Shown in pieces: positions 27,244 to 35,550 of a stretch of 37,824 nucleotides of DNA. The stretch is taken from positions 1 through 37,824 of the forward strand of contig NZ_NULG01000003.1 of NCBI RefSeq assembly GCF_002577195.1, read 5' to 3'. Numbering within the stretch: the first letter of the stretch is position 1; every line of letters starts with the position of its first letter. The DNA is from Bacillus sp. AFS041924 (GTDB lineage Bacteria > Bacillota > Bacilli > Bacillales > Bacillaceae_G). The notes under the pieces are model-generated. The model was given only the letters and a program-made list of their open reading frames with translations. It searched no databases and was not told where the DNA came from. The position numbers and the translations under genes are program-made.

Positions 27244-27660
27244 GAACCCCTTATGAGTTACTAAAATCCATCTTCTTACTCTTTTTCTTACTCATGAACA
27301 CCTTATGAGTTATTAAATTCCATCTTCTTACTCTTTTATTTACTCATGAACCCCTTATGAGTTACTTAATTCCATCTTTTTGCTCTTTTCTTACTCATAA
27401 CCCTCTTATGAGTTACTTAATTCCATCTTCTTACTCTTTTTCTTACTCATGAACACCTTATGAGTTACTTAATTCCATTCTCTCGCTTTTTTTCTTACTC
27501 ATGTACACCTTATGAGTTACTTAATTCCATTCTCTCGCTCTTTTTCTTACTCATGAACCCCTCATGAGTTATTAAATTCCATCTTCTTGCTATTTTTTCT
27601 TACTCATGAACCCCTCATGAGTTATTAAATTCCATCTTCTTGCTATTTTCCTTACTCATA
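27244..27660. repeat. Eight-copy 52-bp tandem repeat array
   Basis: Eight direct copies of a 52-bp unit occur head to tail. In each, GAACmCC-TTATGAGTTA is followed by a T-rich part, ATTCCATCTTCTT and CTTACTCAT. Units differ at a few bases (for example TTATGAG in copies 1-6 and TCATGAG in copies 7-8). A decayed ninth copy runs to about 27690. At every junction ACTCAT and ATGAGT can pair, giving one small hairpin per unit. No frame is conserved. The array fills most of the 619-base gene-free gap between two converging transcription units. Confidence 0.9.
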
Positions 27661-27702
27661 AACCCTTTGTTCATTTTTCTCTACTCAAAGAAGATCACCG
27701 CA

Positions 27703-27750
27703 CACAAAAAAAGAAGTCCCATAAGTACAATGACTGACAAGACTTCCATT
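27703..27750 (-). terminator. Weak terminator of the yvbH-like gene
   Basis: GAAGTC and GACTTC can pair around a long loop, followed on the minus strand by T7. The stem is short, but it lies seven bases past the stop codon. Confidence 0.45.
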
Positions 27751-27756
27751 TCTCAA

Positions 27757-28371
27757 TTAGTTATTAATATATTTCTCAAATACATACCCAAAATCTTTAA
27801 CTTTATATTGCTCTCTAGATTTCATTAACCATTCAAACGCAGCTTCATTAATTTCTTTAAAACTGTTTACTAAGTTATTCTCACTTGAAGTTACGCGGCC
27901 TAGTGTTGTAGAAGCAATTTCAATACTTTCTTTCGCATATCCAAGTGCTTTTTCATTTTCATGAGTAATTTCAGCAATCATTAGTAAAGCTTTATATAAA
28001 TCCTTTAATTGTTCAATGTGTTTTTTATGAACATCAATCGAAAACTCTCTACCACCGATATTGAACTTAATTTCAACATCTAAATCAATTGTACCAGCAG
28101 TTTCAAGTAATACATGTGAAATTTTATGTGTGTGATAACTATAACGATGAAGTATACGTTTTTTACTAATTGCACTTGTACCATCTAAATGAATTAAAGC
28201 CTTATTTGTAAAGCAATACTCATCTGATTTTGATTTAATTAAAAAATAAATTTTTTCGTCATCTTCATGCATTACATAATCGTCAGAATCAACCTTGTCA
28301 TAATTTTTCGGCTCTATAACACTACCTACATCACTTAAACCAAGCATATCTGCAGCAACTTTACCAAACAT
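27757..28371 (-). CDS. YvbH-like PH-domain protein
   Basis: A 204-residue cytoplasmic protein with an N-terminal PH-like domain (about 1-130: 'DEYCFTNKALIHLDGTSAISKKRILHRY' read in parts, 'GGREFSIDVHKKH') and a helical C-terminal oligomerisation region (about 135-204). B. subtilis YvbH has this same length and domain pair. Role unknown. ATG 28369-28371 follows GGAGGAAG. A strong hairpin lies directly before its ribosome site. Confidence 0.8.
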   Translation of the reverse strand: MFGKVAADMLGLSDVGSVIEPKNYDKVDSDDYVMHEDDEKIYFLIKSKSDEYCFTNKALIHLDGTSAISKKRILHRYSYHTHKISHVLLETAGTIDLDVEIKFNIGGREFSIDVHKKHIEQLKDLYKALLMIAEITHENEKALGYAKESIEIASTTLGRVTSSENNLVNSFKEINEAAFEWLMKSREQYKVKDFGYVFEKYINN

Positions 28372-28395
28372 ATAACTTCCTCCTCTTTATAGCAG

Positions 28396-28426
28396 GGTAT
28401 AGGGAATAAGGTGGTATTCCCATACC
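28396..28426 (-). promoter_or_regulatory. Leader hairpin before the yvbH-like gene
   Basis: GGTAT-a-GGGAATA pairs with TATTCCC-ATACC around AGGTGG: 12 pairs with one bulge, ending about 11 bases from the Shine-Dalgarno. It may be an operator or may affect translation. The rest of 28427-28620 is AT-rich, with a second loose repeat (AAATCCAAA near 28479 and TATTTGGATTT at 28513-28523) and a run of T, but no gene. Confidence 0.5.
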
Positions 28427-28622
28427 TACACGCCTTTAAGACCCACTTTTTATCTATTACACTTTTGAATTATACATTAAATCCAAAAATAAGGGGATAG
28501 GAATAGGAGGGATATTTGGATTTTTTTTCCTTTTTTAATTTTTAAATTCCCTGTTTTGTTTTCAGTTCTAACCTGCCCCTCCTACTCTCCCTGCACTTCC
28601 TCCGGTTTACCTGAATTTAATG

Positions 28623-28652
28623 TTGAACACATACCATGTTGCAGACTATAAT
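28623..28652 (+). promoter_or_regulatory. yfmM: Promoter of the ABC-F gene
   Basis: TTGAAC (28623-28628) and TATAAT (28647-28652) with an 18-base spacer, leaving a leader of about 70 bases. Confidence 0.65.
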
Positions 28653-28675
28653 TAGATGGTGACTGTTTAAATTAC

Positions 28676-28689
28676 GTTCTTTAAAGAAC
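28676..28689. promoter_or_regulatory. Perfect 14-bp palindrome in the ABC-F leader
   Basis: GTTCTTTAAAGAAC lies between the promoter and the start codon, about +17 to +30. It may be an operator or part of a leader structure. Confidence 0.4.
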
Positions 28690-28729
28690 ATTATTATAAA
28701 TAATGAAAATATAGAAAAGGTGTCGATCA

Positions 28730-30286
28730 ATGAGTATTTTAACTGTAAAAAACTTAAGTCATGGATTCGGTGATCGTGCGATTTTTAATGATGTATCATT
28801 CCGTCTATTAAAAGGTGAGCATATCGGTCTAATTGGTGCAAATGGTGAAGGTAAATCAACTTTCATGAATATCGTAACTGGAAAATTACAGCCTGATGAA
28901 GGTAAGGTTGAATGGTCTAAAAAAGTACGTGTAGGTTATTTAGATCAGCATGCTGTATTACAACCTGGTATGTCAATTCGTGACGTATTAAAAAGTGCTT
29001 TCCAATATATGTTTGATATGGAAAACGAAATTAATGATTTATATGTAAGAATGGCTGAAGCGACTCCAGAAGAAATGGAGAAAATGCTTGAAGATGTAGG
29101 GGTTCTTCAAGATACTTTAACAAATAATGATTTCTATATTATTGATGCTAAAGTTGAAGAGATTGGCCGCGGATTAGGTTTAGAAGATATCGGACTTGAT
29201 CGAGATGTAACTGAGCTTTCTGGTGGTCAACGTTCAAAGGTTCTTTTATCTAAACTTCTTTTAGAAAAACCAGATATCTTATTACTAGATGAGCCTACTA
29301 ACTATTTAGATGAGCAACATATTGAATGGTTAAAGCGTTATTTACAAGAATATGAAAATGCATTTATTTTAATTTCGCATGATATTCCATTTTTAAATAG
29401 TGTTATTAACTTAATTTATCATATGGAAAATCAAGAATTAAATCGTTATGTTGGTGATTATGATAATTTCAAAGCAATTCATGAAATGAAAAAATCACAA
29501 TTAGAATCAGCTTATAAGCGTCAACAACAAGAAATTTCAGAGCTAAAAGATTTCGTTGCACGTAATAAAGCTCGTGTTTCTACTCGTAACATGGCAATGT
29601 CTCGCCAAAAGAAACTTGATAAAATGGATGTAATTGAACTTGCACGTGAAAAGCCAAAACCTGAATTCCATTTTAAACCGGCCCGTACTTCAGGCAAATT
29701 AATATTTGAAGCAAAAGATTTAGTGATTGGTTACGATGAGCCACTATCTAAACCATTAAATCTTCGTATGGAACGCGGACAAAAAATTGCTTTAGTTGGT
29801 GCGAACGGTATCGGTAAAACAACGTTAATGCGTAGTTTACTTGGCGATATTAAACCAATTTCTGGTGAAGTTGAACGCGGAGAATTCCTTCACATCGGAT
29901 ACTTCGAACAAGAAGTAAAAGGTGATAATAATAAAACATGTATCGATGAAGTTTGGGATGAATTCCCATCTTTTACCCAATATGAAGTACGTTCTGCTCT
30001 TGCAAAATGTGGATTAACAACAAAGCATATTGAAAGTAAAGTGGCTGTATTAAGTGGTGGAGAAAAAGCGAAAGTTCGTTTATGTAAGTTAATTAATCAA
30101 GAAACAAACTTACTAGTTCTCGATGAGCCTACTAACCACTTAGATGTAGACGCTAAAGAAGAACTAAAACGTGCATTAAAAGAGTACAAAGGTAGCATTT
30201 TAGTTATCTGTCACGAGCCTGAATTCTATGAAGGATTAGTTACAGATGTATGGAATGGAGAAAATTGGACTACTAAGTTGTTTTAA
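28730..30286 (+). CDS. yfmM: ABC-F ribosome-associated ATPase YfmM
   Basis: A 518-residue protein with two ATP-binding cassettes and no membrane part, the layout of ABC-F translation factors. Cassette 1 has 'GANGEGKST' and 'LSGGQRSKVLL' with 'LLLDEPTNYLD'; cassette 2 has 'GANGIGKTTLM', 'LSGGEKAKVRL' and 'LVLDEPTNHLD'. The linker between them (about 235-305) is rich in Lys, Arg and Gln and would reach the ribosomal P-site tRNA. Its length and sequence closely match B. subtilis YfmM. ATG follows AAAGGTG. It is a single-gene unit with its own promoter and terminator. Confidence 0.92.
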   Translation: MSILTVKNLSHGFGDRAIFNDVSFRLLKGEHIGLIGANGEGKSTFMNIVTGKLQPDEGKVEWSKKVRVGYLDQHAVLQPGMSIRDVLKSAFQYMFDMENEINDLYVRMAEATPEEMEKMLEDVGVLQDTLTNNDFYIIDAKVEEIGRGLGLEDIGLDRDVTELSGGQRSKVLLSKLLLEKPDILLLDEPTNYLDEQHIEWLKRYLQEYENAFILISHDIPFLNSVINLIYHMENQELNRYVGDYDNFKAIHEMKKSQLESAYKRQQQEISELKDFVARNKARVSTRNMAMSRQKKLDKMDVIELAREKPKPEFHFKPARTSGKLIFEAKDLVIGYDEPLSKPLNLRMERGQKIALVGANGIGKTTLMRSLLGDIKPISGEVERGEFLHIGYFEQEVKGDNNKTCIDEVWDEFPSFTQYEVRSALAKCGLTTKHIESKVAVLSGGEKAKVRLCKLINQETNLLVLDEPTNHLDVDAKEELKRALKEYKGSILVICHEPEFYEGLVTDVWNGENWTTKLF

Positions 30287-30305
30287 TTAAATTAACAATT
30301 TGAAT

Positions 30306-30344
30306 AAAAAAAGAGACGAAAAATTTTTTTCGGTCTCTTTTTTT
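30306..30344. terminator. Bidirectional terminator after yfmM
   Basis: AAAAAAAGAGAC (30306-30317) pairs with GTCTCTTTTTTT (30333-30344) and the stem extends inward through an A/T-rich part. A-rich and T-rich flanks on both sides allow it to serve yfmM and the leftward nitroreductase gene. Confidence 0.85.
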
Positions 30345-30352
30345 GTGTCTTC

Positions 30353-30946
30353 TTATAGTGAAATATTTTGACTAAGCTTCGAAGTCCATTCAGTTGGATG
30401 TTTTCTTTTCTTTGTTCCTTTTGGCATTGTATTTATATATCCAATATGAAGTGCTCCTAAAATTTTTCGATTTTGTGGAATACCCATCTCTGTATAAAAT
30501 TGCTGATCAAAAATATACGGATTAGTTCGCCATACCATTCCAATATTTTTTTCCCAAGCTGCTAATTGTAAATTTTGAACAAACGCACAAGTTGCTCCGA
30601 TCGCTTCTAAATTTTTCTTTTCATTTTCTGAGTGGTCTGTCGTTATAATTAAATGCATAGGTGTGTCAACGATATATGTTTTAAAGAATTCCGTTGATTT
30701 TTTAATTTTCTCAACTGTATATGTTTCAGTTAATGCCATTCTTTCGTAACTATCTACAATTTTTGAAGCATAATATACTTTTTCTTTTTCTTCTGAAACC
30801 ATAATAAATTGCCAAGGCTCTTCTTTGCTGTGGAAAGGAGCATAAGATGCTACTTCAAGTAGCTCCATTAAATCTTCCATATTAATTGGATCCTTCTTTG
30901 TATCTCTAATCGTTCTTCTATTTTTAATAAAATTAAATATCGACAT
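30353..30946 (-). CDS. FMN-dependent nitroreductase-family oxidoreductase
   Basis: A 197-residue flavoenzyme of the nitroreductase fold. N-terminal 'NRRTIRDTKKD' supplies the FMN-phosphate arginines, 'ASYAPFHSKEEPWQFIMV' is the flavin-contact loop, and 'GATCAFVQNLQLAAWEKNIGMVWRT' plus 'LGALHIGY' complete the site. It probably reduces quinones, nitroaromatics or flavin with NAD(P)H. A Fur-type box over its promoter suggests induction when iron is scarce, which would suit ferric-chelate or flavin reduction; that role is inferred from the site only. ATG 30944-30946. Confidence 0.85.
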   Translation of the reverse strand: MSIFNFIKNRRTIRDTKKDPINMEDLMELLEVASYAPFHSKEEPWQFIMVSEEKEKVYYASKIVDSYERMALTETYTVEKIKKSTEFFKTYIVDTPMHLIITTDHSENEKKNLEAIGATCAFVQNLQLAAWEKNIGMVWRTNPYIFDQQFYTEMGIPQNRKILGALHIGYINTMPKGTKKRKHPTEWTSKLSQNISL

Positions 30947-30983
30947 TGAACGTTTCCCCTTATTCTCTAACTATCTTAAATTC

Positions 30984-31014
30984 ATTATAAATGTAATTGA
31001 TAATCATTTTCAAT
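30984..31014 (-). promoter_or_regulatory. Promoter overlapped by a Fur-type box
   Basis: On the minus strand TTGAAA (31008-31013) and TATAAT (30984-30989) are 18 bases apart. The sequence TGATAATCATTTTCA (30998-31012) matches the 7-1-7 Fur/PerR-type consensus at all but one position. Extended to 9-1-9 (30996-31014), the inverted repeat still has a single mismatch. It covers the -35 element and much of the spacer, where a repressor would exclude polymerase. Confidence 0.75.
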
Positions 31015-31139
31015 AATACTTTTAAATTTTATTTATTTTCTTAGGTTACGTTAATCCATTTTTCACTAAACAAAATCATTCCATAACTATGTATATGTAA
31101 TTAAAATTAGAAAGACTGTGTTTTTAGTTCAACAATCAA

Positions 31140-31188
31140 TTCAAAAAGAAAACAGGTATTGAAGATCAAAATTTCTTCAATACCTGTT
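31140..31188 (-). terminator. Terminator of argS
   Basis: A perfect 14-bp stem AACAGGTATTGAAG with CTTCAATACCTGTT (31151-31164 and 31175-31188), then TTCTTTTTG on the minus strand. Confidence 0.88.
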
Positions 31189-31191
31189 GCT

Positions 31192-32880
31192 TTACATTTC
31201 TTTTGGAGCACGAATTCCTAATAATCTTAGTCCTTCTTCTAAAACAATAGAAACTACTTTAATTAATGCCAATCTACTCTCTAATTGGTCATCATTTGTT
31301 AGAATATGAGTATTTCCATAATATTTATTGAAGCTTTGTGCCAAGTCAATTGCATATTTAGCAATGACAGATGGTTCAAATTGTTCAAAGCTACGCGTAA
31401 CCTTATTAGGGAACTCAAGTATATGCTTTATGATGTCCCAGCTATATGAATCCTCTAGTCCCTCTTGTTTATTTAAATCATGCGATGATGCTTTTTCTAA
31501 AATTGAATTTGTTCTCGCAATTGAGTACTGTACATATGGACCTGTTTCCCCTTCAAATTTTAACATTTGATCTAATGAAAATTCGATATTATTCATACGA
31601 TCATTTTTTAAATCTTGGAAAATAATTGCACCGACTCCTACCATTTTGGCAACATCTTCTTTATTTTTTAATGTAGGATTTTTTTCTGCAATATTTTGAC
31701 TTGCTAAACTAATTGCTTCCTCAATTACCTCTTCTAACAGAACAATTTTCCCTTTTCGTGTAGACATTTTTTTGCCATTTTGTAAGATTAATCCGAATGG
31801 TACGTGAACCATATCTTTGGACCATTCGTACCCCATTTTGTTCAAAACTGTAAATACTTGCTCAAAATGTAGCGCTTGTTCGCCACCAACTACATATACG
31901 GCTTTATCAAAATCATAAGTTTCTTTACGATATAGTGCAGCAGCTAAATCTCGTGTAGCATATAAAGTTGCTCCGTCGGATTTTCTAATTAAGCACGGGG
32001 GTAACTCTTTTTCAGGTAATTCAACAACATCGGCACCTTCTGATTCGACCAATAGATTTTTTTGCTCTAGAAGTTCAATTACTCGGTCCATTTTATCATT
32101 GTAAAATGCTTCTCCGTTGAAGCTATCAAAATTAACCCCTAATAAATCGTAAACTAACATGAATTCTTTCAGAGACTCATCACGGAACCACTTCCATAAG
32201 TGTAAGGCTTCTTCATTTTTTTCCTCTAATTGCTTAAACCAACTTCTAGCATCTTCCTCAAGTTGAGGCTCTTTTTCAACTTCTTCATGGAATTTAACAT
32301 ATAATTTTAAAAGTTCTTTGATCGGATTTTCTTTTACAGCTTCTTGGTTCCCCCAAAGTTTATAGGCAACGATTAATTTCCCAAACTGTGTTCCCCAGTC
32401 TCCAAGGTGATTAATTTTTATTGATTTATACCCATTTTTTTCAGCTATTTTAGCAATTGAATTTCCAATCATTGTTGAACGCAAGTGCCCCATCGAAAAT
32501 GGTTTTGCAATATTTGGTGAGGAACAATCAATTGCAACCGTTTTGTCTTTTCCAATTACTTGGTTTCCATATTCCTTCCCTTGTCCGAGAACTAAGTCAA
32601 TTACTTGCTTACTTACTAGCTTTTTATTCAAAAAGCAGTTTACATACGGTCCGTTTGCTTCTACTTTTTCAATTAAATCATGATTAATTTGTGGTGCAAT
32701 TTCTTTTGCAATCATGACTGGAGATTTTTTTAATGCTTTTGCTAATTGGAAACAAGGAAATGCTAAATCACCTTGATCTGCATAATACGGTTTTTCGATC
32801 AATGAGTTAATTTCATTTAAAGTCAGTGATCCATTTAAAGCTTTTTCGATTTGCTCACTATACATATTTACATAATCCAT
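31192..32880 (-). CDS. argS: Arginine-tRNA ligase (T-box controlled form)
   Basis: A 562-residue class-I synthetase that charges tRNA-Arg. An N-terminal Add-1 domain (about 1-105) is followed by 'SPNIAKPFSMGHLRSTMIGNS', where GHLRS replaces HIGH, and by 'GKKMSTRKGKIVLLEE' in place of KMSKS. The C-terminal helical anticodon domain ends 'LGIRAPKEM', the usual ArgRS terminus. ATG 32878-32880 follows GGAGAGG; the frame upstream to 32925 runs into the leader terminator and is not translated. Some bacilli carry two ArgRS genes; this may be the starvation-responsive one, but a second copy is outside this window. Confidence 0.95.
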   Translation of the reverse strand: MDYVNMYSEQIEKALNGSLTLNEINSLIEKPYYADQGDLAFPCFQLAKALKKSPVMIAKEIAPQINHDLIEKVEANGPYVNCFLNKKLVSKQVIDLVLGQGKEYGNQVIGKDKTVAIDCSSPNIAKPFSMGHLRSTMIGNSIAKIAEKNGYKSIKINHLGDWGTQFGKLIVAYKLWGNQEAVKENPIKELLKLYVKFHEEVEKEPQLEEDARSWFKQLEEKNEEALHLWKWFRDESLKEFMLVYDLLGVNFDSFNGEAFYNDKMDRVIELLEQKNLLVESEGADVVELPEKELPPCLIRKSDGATLYATRDLAAALYRKETYDFDKAVYVVGGEQALHFEQVFTVLNKMGYEWSKDMVHVPFGLILQNGKKMSTRKGKIVLLEEVIEEAISLASQNIAEKNPTLKNKEDVAKMVGVGAIIFQDLKNDRMNNIEFSLDQMLKFEGETGPYVQYSIARTNSILEKASSHDLNKQEGLEDSYSWDIIKHILEFPNKVTRSFEQFEPSVIAKYAIDLAQSFNKYYGNTHILTNDDQLESRLALIKVVSIVLEEGLRLLGIRAPKEM

Positions 32881-32902
32881 TTTAATCAATCCTCTCCAAA
32901 AA

Positions 32903-33135
32903 TATAAAAAACCCGTCTCTATCATAAGAGACGGGTTTAACTAATCCGCGGTACCACTCTAATTGTTCAAATATATATTGAACCAGCTTTAAATTTGTTA
33001 ACGAGGTCTTCCCCGGCAAAGTCCTACTACTAATTCAGACTGCTTCTCCGAAGTGCGCTTCATCTTATTCGCTCTGTTAGGCTTCCACCATCCCCAACTC
33101 TCTACAAGAATCAAAATAAGATTACTCTCTTCATC
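32903..33135 (-). ncRNA. T-box leader, tRNA-Arg specific (CGC specifier)
   Basis: On the minus strand the leader has Stem I with 'GAUGAAGCGCACUUCGGAG'. Taking the specifier as the codon followed by a purine gives CGC (Arg) at 33055-33057, agreeing with the gene downstream. The T-box sequence AGAGTGGTACCGCGG is at 32946-32960, with TGGT to pair with the tRNA end. The terminator is a 12-bp stem (32909-32920 with 32927-32938) followed by T6. Uncharged tRNA-Arg should stabilise the antiterminator and allow argS transcription. Confidence 0.93.
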
Positions 33136-33167
33136 TAAAAATTTCCAATATTCATTTTTTCCATTTA

Positions 33168-33195
33168 ATCATATCTAATGTAGAAATTCAAGCAA
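33168..33195 (-). promoter_or_regulatory. Promoter of the T-box/argS unit
   Basis: On the minus strand TTGCTT (33190-33195) and TATGAT (33168-33173), 16 bases apart, placed just upstream of the T-box Stem I. Confidence 0.5.
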
Positions 33196-33269
33196 CAATT
33201 TTTTTTTGAACTTTATGAATGGCACCATTTGTTGACAACCTTAATAACATAGAAATTGAGGTGGAATTC

Positions 33270-34355
33270 ATGAAAAAAAAACCAATAACTTTAAGTCTTT
33301 GTATGATTGTTAAAAACGAAGAAGCTGTACTTTCCAGATGTTTATCATCTGTATCTAATATAGTAGACGAAATTGTCATTATTGATACTGGTTCAACAGA
33401 TAAAACAAAGGAAATAGCTAAAAAGTTTACAAATTCAATATATGATTTTACTTGGATTAATGATTTCTCAGCAGCAAGAAATTTTGCATTTTCTAAGGCA
33501 ACGAAAGATTATATTATGTGGCTAGATGCTGATGATATTATCACTGATGAAAATGCAAAAAAGTTACTTAAATTAAAAAAGTCATTAACTAAAAATGTCG
33601 ACGCTGTCAAAATGAAATATCATCTAGCGTTCGATGAAAATGGTATTCCTAGCTTTAGTTCTGTAAGGAGTCGAATCGTTAAGCGTGAAAGAAACTTTAA
33701 ATGGATTGGTTTCGTTCATGAATATTTAGAGGTTTACGGCGAAATTATTCAATCAGATGCCGCAATTATTCATCAAAAAGACAAAGAGTACTCAGATCGA
33801 AATTTAAAAATTTATGAAAATGCGATTTCTTCTGGAAATGAATTAAGTCCTCGTGACAAATACTATTATGCAAATGAATGCGTTGATCATAAGCTATTCG
33901 AAAAAGCAATTGAGTGGTATGAATTGTTTCTTGATGAAGGAAAAGGCTGGTACGAGGATAATATTCAAGCCTGTGGAAAATTGGCAGACTGCTATTTAAA
34001 TAGAAACGAATTGGAAAAAGCAATTAGCAGTTGTCTAAGGTCGTTTTCTTATGATGGACCACGTGGAGAAAACTGCTGTCGATTAGGCTATGTATATCTT
34101 CAAAAAGGTGATTACACACGTGCTATTTCATGGTATAAACTTGCTACTCTTGTTGATGTTCCTACAAGTAGTCCTTTTATAAATCAAGTATGTTACACTT
34201 GGTTACCTAATCTACAATTATGTCTTTGCTATAGTCGGTTAGGAGATCAACTAACTGCTAGAAAATATAATGATTTGGCAGCAAGTTATGTTCCGAATAA
34301 TCCTTCCGTTTTACACAACCAAGCGTATTTCCGCTCATATTTTAAAGACCAATAA
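33270..34355 (+). CDS. Family-2 glycosyltransferase with TPR tail
   Basis: A 361-residue protein. The GT-A catalytic domain starts 'LSLCMIVKNEEAVLSRCL' and has 'IIDTGSTDKT' (38-47) and the metal-binding DADD at 86-89 ('MWLDADDIITDEN'), then 'WIGFVHEYLEV' about residue 145. From about 200 to the end it is made of helical TPR-like repeats ('KAIEWYELFLDEG', 'RAISWYKLATLVD'). Such SunS-like glycosyltransferase-TPR proteins often modify peptides or proteins. The start is ATG 33270 behind GAGGTGG; the in-frame ATG upstream lacks a site. It is followed by a degenerate paralogue. Confidence 0.88.
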   Translation: MKKKPITLSLCMIVKNEEAVLSRCLSSVSNIVDEIVIIDTGSTDKTKEIAKKFTNSIYDFTWINDFSAARNFAFSKATKDYIMWLDADDIITDENAKKLLKLKKSLTKNVDAVKMKYHLAFDENGIPSFSSVRSRIVKRERNFKWIGFVHEYLEVYGEIIQSDAAIIHQKDKEYSDRNLKIYENAISSGNELSPRDKYYYANECVDHKLFEKAIEWYELFLDEGKGWYEDNIQACGKLADCYLNRNELEKAISSCLRSFSYDGPRGENCCRLGYVYLQKGDYTRAISWYKLATLVDVPTSSPFINQVCYTWLPNLQLCLCYSRLGDQLTARKYNDLAASYVPNNPSVLHNQAYFRSYFKDQ

Positions 34356-34491
34356 ATCACCCTTACTATCTTCTAACGTTTTATTTCCTAGATTCCATCT
34401 GTTTAGTCGTCACAATAGATGATTTGGAAACTACTTATTAAGTAAATCAACATCAATCATTTAATACAAAATTATAAGAAAGGGTGATAGC

Positions 34492-35550
34492 TTGATCACA
34501 GTCAGTTTATGCATGGTTGTACAAAATAATGAAGCCACAATTGAAAGATGCCTGAGTTCAATTAGTAGCATAGTTGATGAAATTATCATCGTTGATCTGA
34601 AATCCCACGATCGAACGATTGAGTTAGCAAGACAGTTTACAGACCAAATACATGTCTTTAATGGTGTGGATAAACTAGATGCATTAAATTTTTCAAAATC
34701 ATTGGCAACAAAAGACTTTATACTTTTACTAAACCATAGTGAAGTTTTACTAGATAATGATCGTTTAAAATTTTCTAAGTTAAAACAGTCAATAAACAAA
34801 GAAGTTTATCATGTCGCTTTTGATTATCAAATCGGTTGGAATGTAAAAAGCAAACAAAAAACTAGTAGATTATTTAAAAGATTAAGTTCTAATAGTCATT
34901 CTCCAAATACGAATAATGAACAAACCACTGAAACATTTTCTACTAATCTTCTTATTACTGATCTTCCTTTTACACAAAATACAAAAGAAAATATTCAAAT
35001 ATATGAACACATGTTAAGTAATCACATTAATCTTTCTACGATGGATTTATTTTATTATGCAAAAGAGTTAAGTTCGAATCATCAACATGATCAATCAATA
35101 AAGTATTTTTTAAAATTTTTGCGAATAAATCAGCCATTTGAAGAACTTAATATCCTTGCCTGTCATTTTATTGCTAATTGTTATCACGAGTTTAATCTAA
35201 AAGACTTAGAAACTACTTGGTTATTAAAAGCTCTTAAATATGGCAATACTCATCCTGAAACATGTTGTAGATTAGCTTATACATTTTTTGAGAAAAATAA
35301 TTTTGATTCAGCTATTTATTGGTATAAAGAAGCAACATTAAATAAGGTTAACAATCGTTTACTTCATCTCAACCCATCATGTACTACTTGGCTGCCACAT
35401 TTACAGCTGGCGGTTTGCTATGACAGAATAGGTGAATTACGCCTTGCAAATGAGCATAATGAATTAGCCTATCAATTTTATCCAACACACCCAAGTATTC
35501 TTTCAAATAGAGAATACTTTTCAAATAGATTAAATAACGAAGGCAGCTGA
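34492..35550 (+). CDS. Degenerate glycosyltransferase paralogue with TPR tail
   Basis: A 352-residue protein clearly related to the gene before it: 'VSLCMVVQNNEATIERCLSS' and the TPR tail with 'CTTWLPHLQLAVCYDRIGELR'. However, the sugar-nucleotide and metal motifs have been lost. IDTGSTD is VDLKSHD, and DADD is replaced by NHSE at 81-84. The segment matching 'WIGFVHEYLEV' is missing. It is unlikely to be a catalyst and may instead bind or assist its neighbour. TTG 34492 follows AGGGTGAT. The frame is intact over its full length, so it is not an evident pseudogene. Confidence 0.8.
   Translation: MITVSLCMVVQNNEATIERCLSSISSIVDEIIIVDLKSHDRTIELARQFTDQIHVFNGVDKLDALNFSKSLATKDFILLLNHSEVLLDNDRLKFSKLKQSINKEVYHVAFDYQIGWNVKSKQKTSRLFKRLSSNSHSPNTNNEQTTETFSTNLLITDLPFTQNTKENIQIYEHMLSNHINLSTMDLFYYAKELSSNHQHDQSIKYFLKFLRINQPFEELNILACHFIANCYHEFNLKDLETTWLLKALKYGNTHPETCCRLAYTFFEKNNFDSAIYWYKEATLNKVNNRLLHLNPSCTTWLPHLQLAVCYDRIGELRLANEHNELAYQFYPTHPSILSNREYFSNRLNNEGS

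Noticed and set aside
27244-27660. Possible CRISPR array
   Set aside because: The whole 52-bp unit repeats, including the parts that would be spacers; there are no unique spacers and no cas genes nearby.
28479-28530. Rightward terminator from AAATCCAAA...TATTTGGATTTTTTTT
   Set aside because: The loop is long, arms mismatch, and there is no plus-strand transcript expected to end there; left as a loose repeat only.
32881-32925. Longer N-terminus for ArgRS starting at 32925
   Set aside because: It would be read from the terminator stem of the T-box leader and has no ribosome site; ATG 32880 has a good one.
33051-33060. T-box specifier read as GCG (Ala)
   Set aside because: GCG would be followed by C, while the position after a specifier is normally a purine; CGC is followed by A and matches the ArgRS gene.
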